The notes below the pieces were generated by a model that made no database searches, was not told where the DNA came from, and saw only the letters and a list, made by a program, of their open reading frames with translations. Below, in pieces: positions 51,813 through 58,892 of a stretch of DNA of 64,000 nucleotides (its first letter is position 1; each line of letters starts with the position of its first letter). The translations under genes and the position numbers were made by a program. Location of the stretch: contig NZ_JBKBHD010000001.1 in the NCBI RefSeq assembly GCF_046297875.1, positions 1,674,001-1,738,000 of the forward strand, written 5' to 3'. The DNA is from Parvibaculum sp046297875. GTDB lineage: Bacteria > Pseudomonadota > Alphaproteobacteria > Parvibaculales > Parvibaculaceae.

Positions 51813-52730
51813 TTACCTCTCCGGCAGCGGAATGAATTCGCTCTCGCCGGGCACGGGCTTGAAGTGGCCTTGCGCCCAGTCCTCCTTCGCCTGTTCGATG
51901 CGCTCGCGGCTCGACGAAACGAAATTCCACCAGATATGGCGCGGGCCTTCCAGCGCCGCGCCGCCGAGCAGCATCATGCGCGCTTTTTCGGCGGCCCTTA
52001 TGGTAATGCGGTCGCCTGGCCGAAAGATCAGAAGCTGCGGACCGGTAAATGTCTGGCCTGCGATTTCCACCGCACCTTCGGCGACATAGATTGCGCGTTC
52101 CTCATAATCGGGGTCGAGCGGTGCGCTCACGCCCGCCTCAAGCGCGAGATCGGCATAAAACCAGTCCGACAGCGTTTTCACAGGCGATCGCTTGCCGAAA
52201 ACATCGCCTGCGATCACGCGCGCCGTCATGCCGCCGTCTGCCACCACCGGCAGGTTCGACTCCGGATAGTGCTGGAAGCCGGGATCGGTTTCCTCCAGCG
52301 CCTTGGGAAGCGCAATCCAGCTTTGCATACCGAAGACGCGCTGGCCGTTTTTCCGTTGCGTGTCGGGCGAGCGTTCGGAATGGGCGATGCCGCGCCCCGC
52401 CGTCATCAGATTCATCGCGCCCGGCAGAATTTCGAGCGCATTGCCCTCGCTGTCGCGATGCATGATCGCGCCATCGAAAAGATAGGTGACTGTCGCAAGG
52501 CCGATATGCGGATGCGGCCGCACATCCATGCCGATGCCGGGCTGCATGGCGGCTGGGCCCATCTGGTCGAGAAAGATGAAGGGCCCCACCATCTGGCGCC
52601 GCGCCTGCGGCAGCGCGCGCCGGACCTCGAAATTGCCGATATCGCGGGCACGCGGCACGATGGCGAAATCGAGCGCATCGCAGGACTTCCGGTCCCCCGG
52701 CTCGGGTTCCTTGTCTGGCATCCAGCTCAT
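51813..52730 (-). CDS. Pirin-family protein
   Basis: A 305-residue bicupin. The N-terminal cupin contains VRPHPHIGLATVTYLFDG and GRGIAHSERSP with the three His and one Glu of the metal site; WIALPKALEETDPGFQHYP and the C-terminal cupin (LLIFRPGDRITIRA) complete the family pattern. Pirins can act as quercetinases or regulators; activity is unknown here. GGAGG precedes the ATG at 52730. First gene of the three-gene operon. Confidence 0.88.
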   Translation of the reverse strand: MSWMPDKEPEPGDRKSCDALDFAIVPRARDIGNFEVRRALPQARRQMVGPFIFLDQMGPAAMQPGIGMDVRPHPHIGLATVTYLFDGAIMHRDSEGNALEILPGAMNLMTAGRGIAHSERSPDTQRKNGQRVFGMQSWIALPKALEETDPGFQHYPESNLPVVADGGMTARVIAGDVFGKRSPVKTLSDWFYADLALEAGVSAPLDPDYEERAIYVAEGAVEIAGQTFTGPQLLIFRPGDRITIRAAEKARMMLLGGAALEGPRHIWWNFVSSSRERIEQAKEDWAQGHFKPVPGESEFIPLPER

Positions 52731-52819
52731 GGGACCTCCATATTTGGGTGAGGACAAGGATAGCGGCGGCAGGCCCCAAAGTCCCTTCCCTTCGCGGCGT
52801 TGATCGGATAGACAATGCC

Positions 52820-52851
52820 AAAGCCCCCGGCCGAAAGGCCAAGGGGGCTTT
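52820..52851 (+). terminator. Strong hairpin in the purA leader
   Basis: AAAGCCCCC (52820-52828) pairs with GGGGGCTTT (52843-52851), with an inner GGCC-GAAA-GGCC stem. It lies 70 bases before purA with no same-strand gene just upstream, so it is either an attenuator of purA or the end of a short transcript. The T-run is short (CTTTCGG). Confidence 0.5.
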
Positions 52852-52919
52852 CGGCTTGTCTGGGGCCTGCTCGCGGGCTGGCTCCTTTCGGGCGCTCACT
52901 TCCTAAGGCATTGAATAAT

Positions 52920-54212
52920 ATGGCAAATGTGGCGGTAGTCGGCTCCCAGTGGGGAGACGAGGGCAAGGGCAAGATCGTGGACTGGCTGTCGGAGCGCGCC
53001 GATGTCGTGGTGCGTTTCCAGGGCGGGCACAATGCGGGCCATACGCTGGTGATCGACGGTGTCACCTACAAGCTCTCGCTGCTTCCGTCGGGCATCGTCA
53101 GGCCGGGCAAGCTTTCCATTCTCGGCAATGGCGTGGTGCTCGATCCCTGGGCCTTTGCCAAGGAAGTGGACGAGATCGCGGGCAAGGGCGTGAAGGTCAC
53201 GCCGGAGAACCTGAAGATCGCCGAAAACGCCACGCTGATCCTTCCCGTGCACCGCGAACTCGACGAGATGCGCGAAAGCGCCAATTCCGGCGTCAAGATC
53301 GGCACGACAAAGCGCGGCATCGGCCCGGCCTATGAAGACAAGGCAGGCCGCCGCGCCGTCCGCGTGATCGACCTTGCCGATCCTGCCTCGCTCGCCGTGA
53401 AGGTGGAAGGGCTGCTCGCGCATCACAATGCGCTGCGCCGCGGCAACCGTCTCGATGAATTCGAGGCGGCGCCGATCGTTCAGGCGCTGCTCGAGATTGC
53501 GCCGCGCATCCTGCCGTTTGCGGCGCCCGTCTGGCGCGTGCTTGATGAGGCGAAGCGCGAGGGCCAGCGCATCCTCTTTGAAGGCGCGCAGGGCACCATG
53601 CTCGACATCGATCACGGCACCTATCCCTTCGTCACCTCGTCCAACACGGTGGCGGGGCAGGCGGCAGGCGGCTCCGGCGTCGGCCCCGGTGCCATCGGCT
53701 ATGTGCTCGGCATCACCAAGGCCTATACGACGCGTGTCGGCGAAGGCCCGTTCCCTACGGAACTCACCGATGAAGTCGGCCAGCGGCTCGGCGAGCGCGG
53801 CCATGAATTCGGTACCGTCACGGGCCGCAAGCGCCGTTGCGGCTGGTTCGATGCCGTGATGGTGCGGCAGGCGATCCGCACTGGCGGTATCACCGGCATT
53901 GCGCTGACGAAGCTCGACGTGCTCGACGGCTTCGACGAGATCAGGGTCTGCGTCGCCTATGAGATGGATGGGAAGCGGCTCGATTATTTCCCCGCCGGCA
54001 AGGAAGCGCAGGCCAAGGTCACGCCCGTCTATGAAACGCTCGAGGGCTGGCAAGACAGCACACAGGGCGCGCGTTCCTGGGCGCAGCTTCCGGCGGCGGC
54101 CGTCAAATATGTCCGCTATGTGGAAGAGCTGATCGAGGCGCCGGTAGCGCTTCTTTCTACCTCGCCCGACCGCGAAGATACGATCCTGATGACGGACCCT
54201 TTCGCGGATTGA
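52920..54212 (+). CDS. purA: Adenylosuccinate synthetase
   Basis: A 430-residue GTP-dependent enzyme making adenylosuccinate from IMP and aspartate. N-terminal VVGSQWGDEGKGKIVDWL, FQGGHNAGHT, GTTKRGIGPAYEDKAGRR, FEGAQGTMLDIDHGTYPFVT and GRKRRCGWFDAV cover the IMP, GTP and aspartate sites. The start at 52920 fits the family; an in-frame upstream ATG at 52815 would run through the leader hairpin and was rejected. Confidence 0.95.
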   Translation: MANVAVVGSQWGDEGKGKIVDWLSERADVVVRFQGGHNAGHTLVIDGVTYKLSLLPSGIVRPGKLSILGNGVVLDPWAFAKEVDEIAGKGVKVTPENLKIAENATLILPVHRELDEMRESANSGVKIGTTKRGIGPAYEDKAGRRAVRVIDLADPASLAVKVEGLLAHHNALRRGNRLDEFEAAPIVQALLEIAPRILPFAAPVWRVLDEAKREGQRILFEGAQGTMLDIDHGTYPFVTSSNTVAGQAAGGSGVGPGAIGYVLGITKAYTTRVGEGPFPTELTDEVGQRLGERGHEFGTVTGRKRRCGWFDAVMVRQAIRTGGITGIALTKLDVLDGFDEIRVCVAYEMDGKRLDYFPAGKEAQAKVTPVYETLEGWQDSTQGARSWAQLPAAAVKYVRYVEELIEAPVALLSTSPDREDTILMTDPFAD

Positions 54213-54235
54213 TCGTCAGGCGGCCGTAAAAGCAA

Positions 54236-54268
54236 AAAGGCGCCGGAATTTCCGGCGCCTTTCTTTCT
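54236..54268 (+). terminator. Intrinsic terminator of purA
   Basis: Twelve-base-pair perfect stem (54236-54247 / 54251-54262, core GGCGCCGG), 3-base loop, then TTTCTTTCTT. It also serves the convergent MAPEG gene. Confidence 0.85.
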
Positions 54269-54283
54269 TGCGTGAGGCGAAAC

Positions 54284-54688
54284 TTACATCGCCGCCTGCA
54301 GCAGCGCGACGAAGACCATGCCATAGCCGATGACGCCGCCAAGCCAGGCAATGGTGCGGATGCCGCCTGCCGTCAGGCCCGCCACATAGATGATCGCATA
54401 GAGCACGCGGGCGACGATGAAGATCTGTGCGCCGAGAACGCTGAGCGACGAGCTGCCGCCGATCATGACGAGCGGAATCGCGAAGCAGGCATAGATCAGC
54501 AGGTTTTCGAGATGGTTGAGATAGGCGCGCCGCGCGCGTCCGCCCCAGCCGGTCGTAGTTGCGGGCTGATCGCGATTGCCGATGCCCCAGGGCATGCCCA
54601 TGGCCTTCACATTGGCATTGGCCGACATCACGATCAGAATGAATAGAAGCAGGCCGCCCCAGACGAGCGACCAAAGTTCCACCGACAT
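54284..54688 (-). CDS. MAPEG-family membrane protein
   Basis: A 134-residue protein with four predicted transmembrane helices. GNRDQPATTTGWGGRARRAYLNHLENLLIYA carries the R(A)xRAxxNxxE-type MAPEG motif, with the NHLEN segment near 58-62. MAPEG proteins include glutathione transferases and related membrane enzymes; substrate unknown. A second MAPEG gene lies 124 bases upstream on the same strand. Confidence 0.85.
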   Translation of the reverse strand: MSVELWSLVWGGLLLFILIVMSANANVKAMGMPWGIGNRDQPATTTGWGGRARRAYLNHLENLLIYACFAIPLVMIGGSSSLSVLGAQIFIVARVLYAIIYVAGLTAGGIRTIAWLGGVIGYGMVFVALLQAAM

Positions 54689-54812
54689 GGGTTTCCTCCC
54701 CGGTTGGTTGCCACCGGTGAAAGCCTACGCCCGATTCGGGCCTCCCGCACCCTGAACTTCATCCGTAGGCTGATTCGTTTCACGCTGACGCAAGCGGGCG
54801 AATCGTTTCATT

Positions 54813-55229
54813 TCATTCCATCAGCACGGTGAGAAGCGCCTTGTCGAAGAGTGGCACCATGCACAGCACGATGCCGATGGTCGCAACCTGCCAGATGAAG
54901 GTGCGTATCCAGGGAAGGCCCGCGGCATAGGCGGGGAGATAGGCGAGACGGGCCCAGAAATAGACCTGGGCACCGATCTCGCTCCACTGGTTCGATCGTT
55001 CCGTGGCGTAAACCGCCAAGACAACGGCGGCGAAGATCGGGAAGGTTTCGAGGAAGTTCCGGAGCGCGCGTTCCATGCGGCCTGCGAGGCCGGTGGCCGG
55101 TCGGTGCTCGTCCCGCGCGCCCACCGTATAGGCGTTTCCTACCTGCGCCTTGAAGGCAAAGCTCTGCGCGCCGACCTGCACGAGGCCGAGCACGGCGGCC
55201 CAGAACAGAATGGCGATTTCGACGGTCAT
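54813..55229 (-). CDS. MAPEG-family membrane protein (second copy)
   Basis: A 138-residue, four-helix MAPEG protein. The signature is in RPATGLAGRMERALRNFLET, followed by FPIFAAVVLAVYA and QVYFWARLAYLPAYAAGLPW. It is clearly diverged from its neighbour at 54.3 kb, so the pair is an old duplication or two independent family members. Divergent from the thiamin riboswitch unit. Confidence 0.85.
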   Translation of the reverse strand: MTVEIAILFWAAVLGLVQVGAQSFAFKAQVGNAYTVGARDEHRPATGLAGRMERALRNFLETFPIFAAVVLAVYATERSNQWSEIGAQVYFWARLAYLPAYAAGLPWIRTFIWQVATIGIVLCMVPLFDKALLTVLME

Positions 55230-55306
55230 GGGCTCCCCCTTTGCTGTTTCGCTTAAGTCTAGCCGATCTTTCCTTTACCTGCGCGCCCGCCGGAGTCACA
55301 CTCACT

Positions 55307-55414
55307 GCAACCGAGGGGGGCCGGCGGCAGCCGGCTGAGATGAGCCTGACACCGGTCCACCACCCTTAGAACCTGATCCGGGTCATGCCGGCGAAGGGAC
55401 GGGATATCAGTTGC
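55307..55414 (+). promoter_or_regulatory. TPP (thiamin pyrophosphate) riboswitch
   Basis: Near-consensus THI element: GAGGGG on the 5' side, CTGAGA (55335-55340), CCCTTAGAACCTGATC (55363-55378), and ATGCCGGCGAAGGGA (55385-55399). An outer P1 is formed by GCAAC (55307-55311) with GTTGC (55410-55414). Downstream, CCCGC-CATT-GCGGG (55444-55457) abuts the GGGAGG ribosome-binding site of the first gene, a likely translation-control platform. Confidence 0.93.
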
Positions 55415-55465
55415 TATTTGCGCCCGCTCTCCGCCGTCCATGCCCCGCCATTGCGGGAGGAATGG

Positions 55466-55843
55466 ATGGTTTTCTGGCGATATCTTGCTGTTTTCCTCGG
55501 CCTGCTGCTGATGGGCGGCGAGCTTTACCGCAGCTGGGGCATGGGCAGGCCGCTCGTTTTCGTGCTCGACGATTTTTGCATCGGCATTCCTCTCGTCGTT
55601 ACCGGGTTGCTGATGGCGAAGGACACATTTGCGCGCCGCGCCGCCTTTGCGGGCGCCTGGGGCGCGACGGCCGGCATGCTTTATCCGAGCTTTTTCGGCA
55701 AGCTGATCGAGCCGACACCGGAGGGTGTCGCCACAACCAACATCCCCTTCGATCTATTGACCGCGATCATCGGCATCATCTTTGCGCTGTCGCTTGCCGG
55801 TCTCATCGCCAGCGTGGCGCTGAAGCAGCGCCACGCACCCTGA
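55466..55843 (+). CDS. Uncharacterised membrane protein under TPP riboswitch control (1)
   Basis: A 125-residue protein of unknown family with four predicted membrane segments (about 4-22, 31-50, 57-76 and 95-118). It begins MVFWRYLAVFLGLLLMGGEL, followed by a conserved-looking DDFCIGIPLVVTG. The ATG at 55466 has GGGAGG 5 bases upstream. It is the first gene after the TPP riboswitch, and thiC is two genes downstream on the same strand, so it is expected to be repressed by thiamin pyrophosphate. A role in uptake, export or membrane handling of thiamin or its precursors is possible, but nothing in the sequence proves it. Confidence 0.75.
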   Translation: MVFWRYLAVFLGLLLMGGELYRSWGMGRPLVFVLDDFCIGIPLVVTGLLMAKDTFARRAAFAGAWGATAGMLYPSFFGKLIEPTPEGVATTNIPFDLLTAIIGIIFALSLAGLIASVALKQRHAP

Positions 55844-55872
55844 AGCACAGGCCAAGGCAAAGGAGCGAAGCC

Positions 55873-56259
55873 ATGTATCCCTCACTCTTTCTCGCCCAGC
55901 TCATCGGGCCGACACTGCTCGTGATCGGTCTCGGGATGATCGTCAGCCGCGATGCCTACCGCACGATGGCGCAGGAATTTCTCGGCAGCCGCGCCCTCAT
56001 CTATATCGCCGGCATTCTTGCCTTCGTGCCGGGCCTCGCCATTGTGCTGACGCATAGTGTCTGGGTGGCGGGCTGGCCCGTCATCATCACGCTGTTCGGC
56101 TGGCTTGCGCTTCTCGGCGGCATATTCCGCCTCATCTTCCCCCAGGAAGTGACTCGAATCGGCAGCCGCATCATCGCCATGCCTTCTGCGCTCACCGTGG
56201 GCGGCGTTGTCGTCCTGGCGCTTGGCGCCGTTCTCTCCTTCTTTGGCTATCTCGCCTGA
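55873..56259 (+). CDS. Uncharacterised membrane protein under TPP riboswitch control (2)
   Basis: A 128-residue protein with four predicted membrane helices (about 6-25, 42-60, 66-88 and 105-126), start MYPSLFLAQLIGPTLLVIG. The loop residues IVSRDAYRTMAQEF and FPQEVTRIGSR are cytoplasmic or periplasmic connectors of unknown function. AGGAGCGAAG precedes the ATG. It lies 29 bases after gene (1) and 14 bases before thiC, all downstream of the TPP riboswitch. Not recognised as a known family. Confidence 0.75.
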   Translation: MYPSLFLAQLIGPTLLVIGLGMIVSRDAYRTMAQEFLGSRALIYIAGILAFVPGLAIVLTHSVWVAGWPVIITLFGWLALLGGIFRLIFPQEVTRIGSRIIAMPSALTVGGVVVLALGAVLSFFGYLA

Positions 56260-56273
56260 ACAAAGGTATCGAC

Positions 56274-58142
56274 ATGAATATCCACGCCCCCAAGGATGCG
56301 TTGCCCGATGTCACCGCCGGGCCGCTTCCCGCGAGCACAAAGGTCTTCACCTCGCCTGAAGGCTTTCCCGAATTGAAGGTACCGTTCCGCGAAATAGCGT
56401 TGCATCCTTCGGCGAAGGAGCCGCCGGTGCGCGTCTACGACACGTCAGGGCCCTACACCGATCCGACGGCGACAATCGACGTCGAGAAGGGGCTTCCCCG
56501 TCACCGCGACGCCTGGATCGAGGCGCGCGGCGGGACGGAGCTTTATGACGGGCGCGAGGTAAAGCCCGAAGACAATGGCAATGTCGGCGAGAAACATCTC
56601 GCCCGTGCTTTCCCGGTCGTGAACCGCCCGCGCCGCGGGCTGCCGCGCCGTCCGGTCACACAGTATGAATTTGCCAAGGCCGGCATCGTCACCGCCGAAA
56701 TGGCCTTCATCGCCGAGCGCGAGAATATGGGCCGGAAGCGCGCGCTCGAAAATGCCGCGCACAAGATCGCCGAGGGCGAAAGCTTCGGCGCCGAAATCCC
56801 GGAATTCATCACGCCGGAATTCGTGCGCGACGAAGTCGCCGCCGGCCGCGCCATCATCCCGGCCAATATCAATCACCCGGAACTCGAGCCGATGATCATC
56901 GGCCGCAATTTTCTCGTGAAGATCAATGCGAATATCGGTAATTCCGCCGTCGCCTCCTCGGTCGCCGAGGAAGTCGACAAGATGGTCTGGGCGATCCGGT
57001 GGGGCGCGGACAATGTCATGGACCTGTCGACGGGCCGCAACATCCATAACACGCGCGAATGGATCATTCGCAATTCTCCGGTGCCGATCGGCACCGTGCC
57101 GATCTATCAGGCGCTCGAAAAGGTCGATGGCATTGCCGAAAACCTCACCTGGGAAGTCTATCGCGACACGCTGATCGAGCAGGCGGAGCAGGGCGTCGAC
57201 TATTTCACGATCCATGCGGGCGTGCGTCTCGCCTATGTGCCGCTCACCGCAAAGCGCGTTACGGGCATCGTCAGCCGTGGCGGCTCCATCATGGCGAAGT
57301 GGTGCCTTGCGCATCACAAGGAAAGTTTCCTCTACACGCATTTCGAGGAAATCTGCGACATCATGCGCCAGTATGACGTCTCCTTCTCGCTGGGCGACGG
57401 GCTGCGCCCCGGCTCGATTGCGGATGCGAATGACGAGGCGCAGTTCGCCGAGCTCGAAACGCTGGGGGAGCTCACGCAGATCGCCTGGAAGAAGGGCTGC
57501 CAGGTGATGATCGAGGGGCCGGGTCATGTGCCGATGCACAAGATCAAGGTCAATATGGACAAGCAGTTGAAGCATTGCGGCGGCGCGCCCTTCTATACGC
57601 TCGGGCCGCTCACCACCGACATCGCGCCGGGCTACGATCACATCACGTCCGGCATCGGCGCCGCCATGATTGGCTGGTTCGGCACGGCGATGCTCTGCTA
57701 CGTCACGCCGAAGGAACATCTGGGCCTCCCCGACCGTCAGGACGTGAAGGAAGGCGTCATCACCTACAAGATCGCGGCCCACGCCGCCGACCTCGCAAAA
57801 GGTCACCCGGCGGCACAGCTCCGCGATGATGCGCTCAGCCGCGCGCGGTTCGAGTTCCGCTGGGAAGACCAGTTCAACCTGGCGCTCGATCCCGAACGCG
57901 CCAAGGAGTTCCACGACCGCACACTGCCGAAGGAGGCGCACAAGGTCGCACACTTCTGCTCCATGTGCGGGCCGAAATTCTGCTCGATGAAGATCACGCA
58001 GGAAGTCCGCGACTATGCCGAAAGCGGCATGGCCGAAATGGCGTCGGAGTTCCGCAATTCCGGCGGCGAGATATATTTGGAAGAAGCGGATGCTGCGGTG
58101 AAGGCAGCAAACAAGGCGCTGGGCGGCAACGCGGCGGAGTAG
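56274..58142 (+). CDS. thiC: Phosphomethylpyrimidine synthase ThiC
   Basis: A 622-residue radical-SAM enzyme that rearranges aminoimidazole ribotide to HMP-phosphate. The C-terminal cluster motif CSMCGPKFC supplies the three cysteines for the [4Fe-4S] cluster; the barrel shows NIHNTREWIIRNSPVPIGTV, GSIMAKWCLAHHKES, LGDGLRPGSIADANDEAQF and EGPGHVPMHKI. Third gene of the riboswitch operon, AAGG upstream of the ATG. It works with thiD and thiE elsewhere in the window. Confidence 0.96.
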   Translation: MNIHAPKDALPDVTAGPLPASTKVFTSPEGFPELKVPFREIALHPSAKEPPVRVYDTSGPYTDPTATIDVEKGLPRHRDAWIEARGGTELYDGREVKPEDNGNVGEKHLARAFPVVNRPRRGLPRRPVTQYEFAKAGIVTAEMAFIAERENMGRKRALENAAHKIAEGESFGAEIPEFITPEFVRDEVAAGRAIIPANINHPELEPMIIGRNFLVKINANIGNSAVASSVAEEVDKMVWAIRWGADNVMDLSTGRNIHNTREWIIRNSPVPIGTVPIYQALEKVDGIAENLTWEVYRDTLIEQAEQGVDYFTIHAGVRLAYVPLTAKRVTGIVSRGGSIMAKWCLAHHKESFLYTHFEEICDIMRQYDVSFSLGDGLRPGSIADANDEAQFAELETLGELTQIAWKKGCQVMIEGPGHVPMHKIKVNMDKQLKHCGGAPFYTLGPLTTDIAPGYDHITSGIGAAMIGWFGTAMLCYVTPKEHLGLPDRQDVKEGVITYKIAAHAADLAKGHPAAQLRDDALSRARFEFRWEDQFNLALDPERAKEFHDRTLPKEAHKVAHFCSMCGPKFCSMKITQEVRDYAESGMAEMASEFRNSGGEIYLEEADAAVKAANKALGGNAAE

Positions 58143-58149
58143 AAGCCGC

Positions 58150-58240
58150 GTGGCCTTCCGGCGAAACATGCGCGGCGAGAAGCTGCCCGATGTTCTCGTG
58201 CCGGGTCTCGATGTCGTGTTCACGGGCACGGCGCCTTCAC
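58150..58240 (+). pseudogene. mug: Truncated G/U mismatch-specific DNA glycosylase (mug)
   Basis: About 30 residues of an open frame beginning at a GTG at 58150 or ATG at 58168 read LPDVLVPGLDVVFTGTAPS, the conserved N-terminus of Mug/TDG-type uracil glycosylases. Homology stops at about 58231-58240, exactly where IS3-family transposase sequence begins in another frame. The rest of mug is not found in the window. It starts 8 bases after thiC. Confidence 0.65.
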
Positions 58241-58652
58241 GCGGTTCTCGCCGGCGATCGACGTCCGCTTTACCTACAAGGGGGTGGACGTCGTCGACAC
58301 GCTTGAGCGTGTCGCCCGGGAGGTCGGCTACCCGAAGACGATGCGTCTGGACAATGACCCGGAGTTCATCTCTCGCGAACTCGATCTGTGGGCCTTCATG
58401 CGTGGCGTCACGCTCGACTTCTCGCGGCCAGGAAAACCGACGGATAATGCCTTCATTGAAAGCCTCAACGGCAAGTTCCGCGCGGAGTGCCTGAACGCCA
58501 ACTGGTTCCTGAGCCTCGACGAAGCACGATCAAAATGCGAGGCTTGGCGTAGAGACTACAACGAGGTCCGACCGCACAGCGCGATCGGAAACGAAGTACC
58601 GATCAGGCTTCATCTTCCGGCCGGCAACCCCGGCCAGCCTGCCGTCAGATGA
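58233..58652 (+). pseudogene. IS3-family transposase OrfB, C-terminal fragment
   Basis: An open frame from AFTRFSPAID onward encodes an integrase-core fragment: GYPKTMRLDNDPEFIS holds the second catalytic Asp, SRPGKPTDNAFIESLNGKFR the catalytic Glu, and RRDYNEVRPHSAIG the usual C-terminus. The first catalytic Asp and the whole N-terminal half are missing, so the protein is not functional. Confidence 0.85.
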
Positions 58653-58699
58653 AGCCGGAATTTACCAGCCCAGCCGGTCCAAGGTTGGGGGCAAGTTCA
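58233..58699 (+). mobile_element. IS3-family insertion sequence remnant
   Basis: The 3' part of an IS3-family element inserted in or fused to mug. It contains the C-terminal half of OrfB and a probable right end, with CCAAGGTTGGGGGCAAGTTCA-type sequence ending near 58699. The left end and OrfA are missing, so the element is dead by itself. Base composition falls after 58650 compared with its surroundings. Confidence 0.75.
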
Positions 58700-58750
58700 A
58701 TCATTCAAAGGACTCTGCTTCCAACTGGATGAAGGTTGGGGCTCAGGTCA
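58681..58750. repeat. Two similar IS-end-like sequences in direct orientation
   Basis: The 19-mers at 58681-58699 (AAGGTTGGGGGCAAGTTCA) and 58732-58750 (AAGGTTGGGGCTCAGGTCA) share 15 of 19 bases, the first ten identical, 51 bp apart. The first is probably the end of the IS3-type remnant; the second may be the end of a related element or of a nested insertion. Confidence 0.5.
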
Positions 58751-58892
58751 AAGGGATTTGAGAATCCTTGGGGAGAAGTTGCTAAACGGAAGTCCAACAA
58801 GGCAACGCCAGAGAGAACCGAGCGAGCAAAAGTGTTGTACGAGTCTCTCTTGCGTGTAAATGTTCCTTCACCATTGCCAGCCGTCTAGCTGC
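58751..58892. other. AT-richer relic sequence after the IS remnant
   Basis: No intact gene. A plus-strand frame ending at a TAG at 58886-58888 would encode a plausible C-terminal tail (about 50 residues, ending VNVPSPLPAV) but has an in-frame stop upstream and no start. It looks like the leftover end of a foreign or decayed gene. Confidence 0.35.

Noticed and set aside
52815..52919. N-terminal extension of PurA from the ATG at 52815
   Set aside because: It would translate through the leader hairpin; PurA proteins start at MANVAVVGSQWG-like sequence, matching 52920.
56445..58229. Long minus-strand open frame opposite thiC (about 594 codons)
   Set aside because: Shadow of a highly conserved gene in GC-rich DNA; the composition is Arg/His/Asp-rich as expected for an antisense frame, with no recognisable domain.
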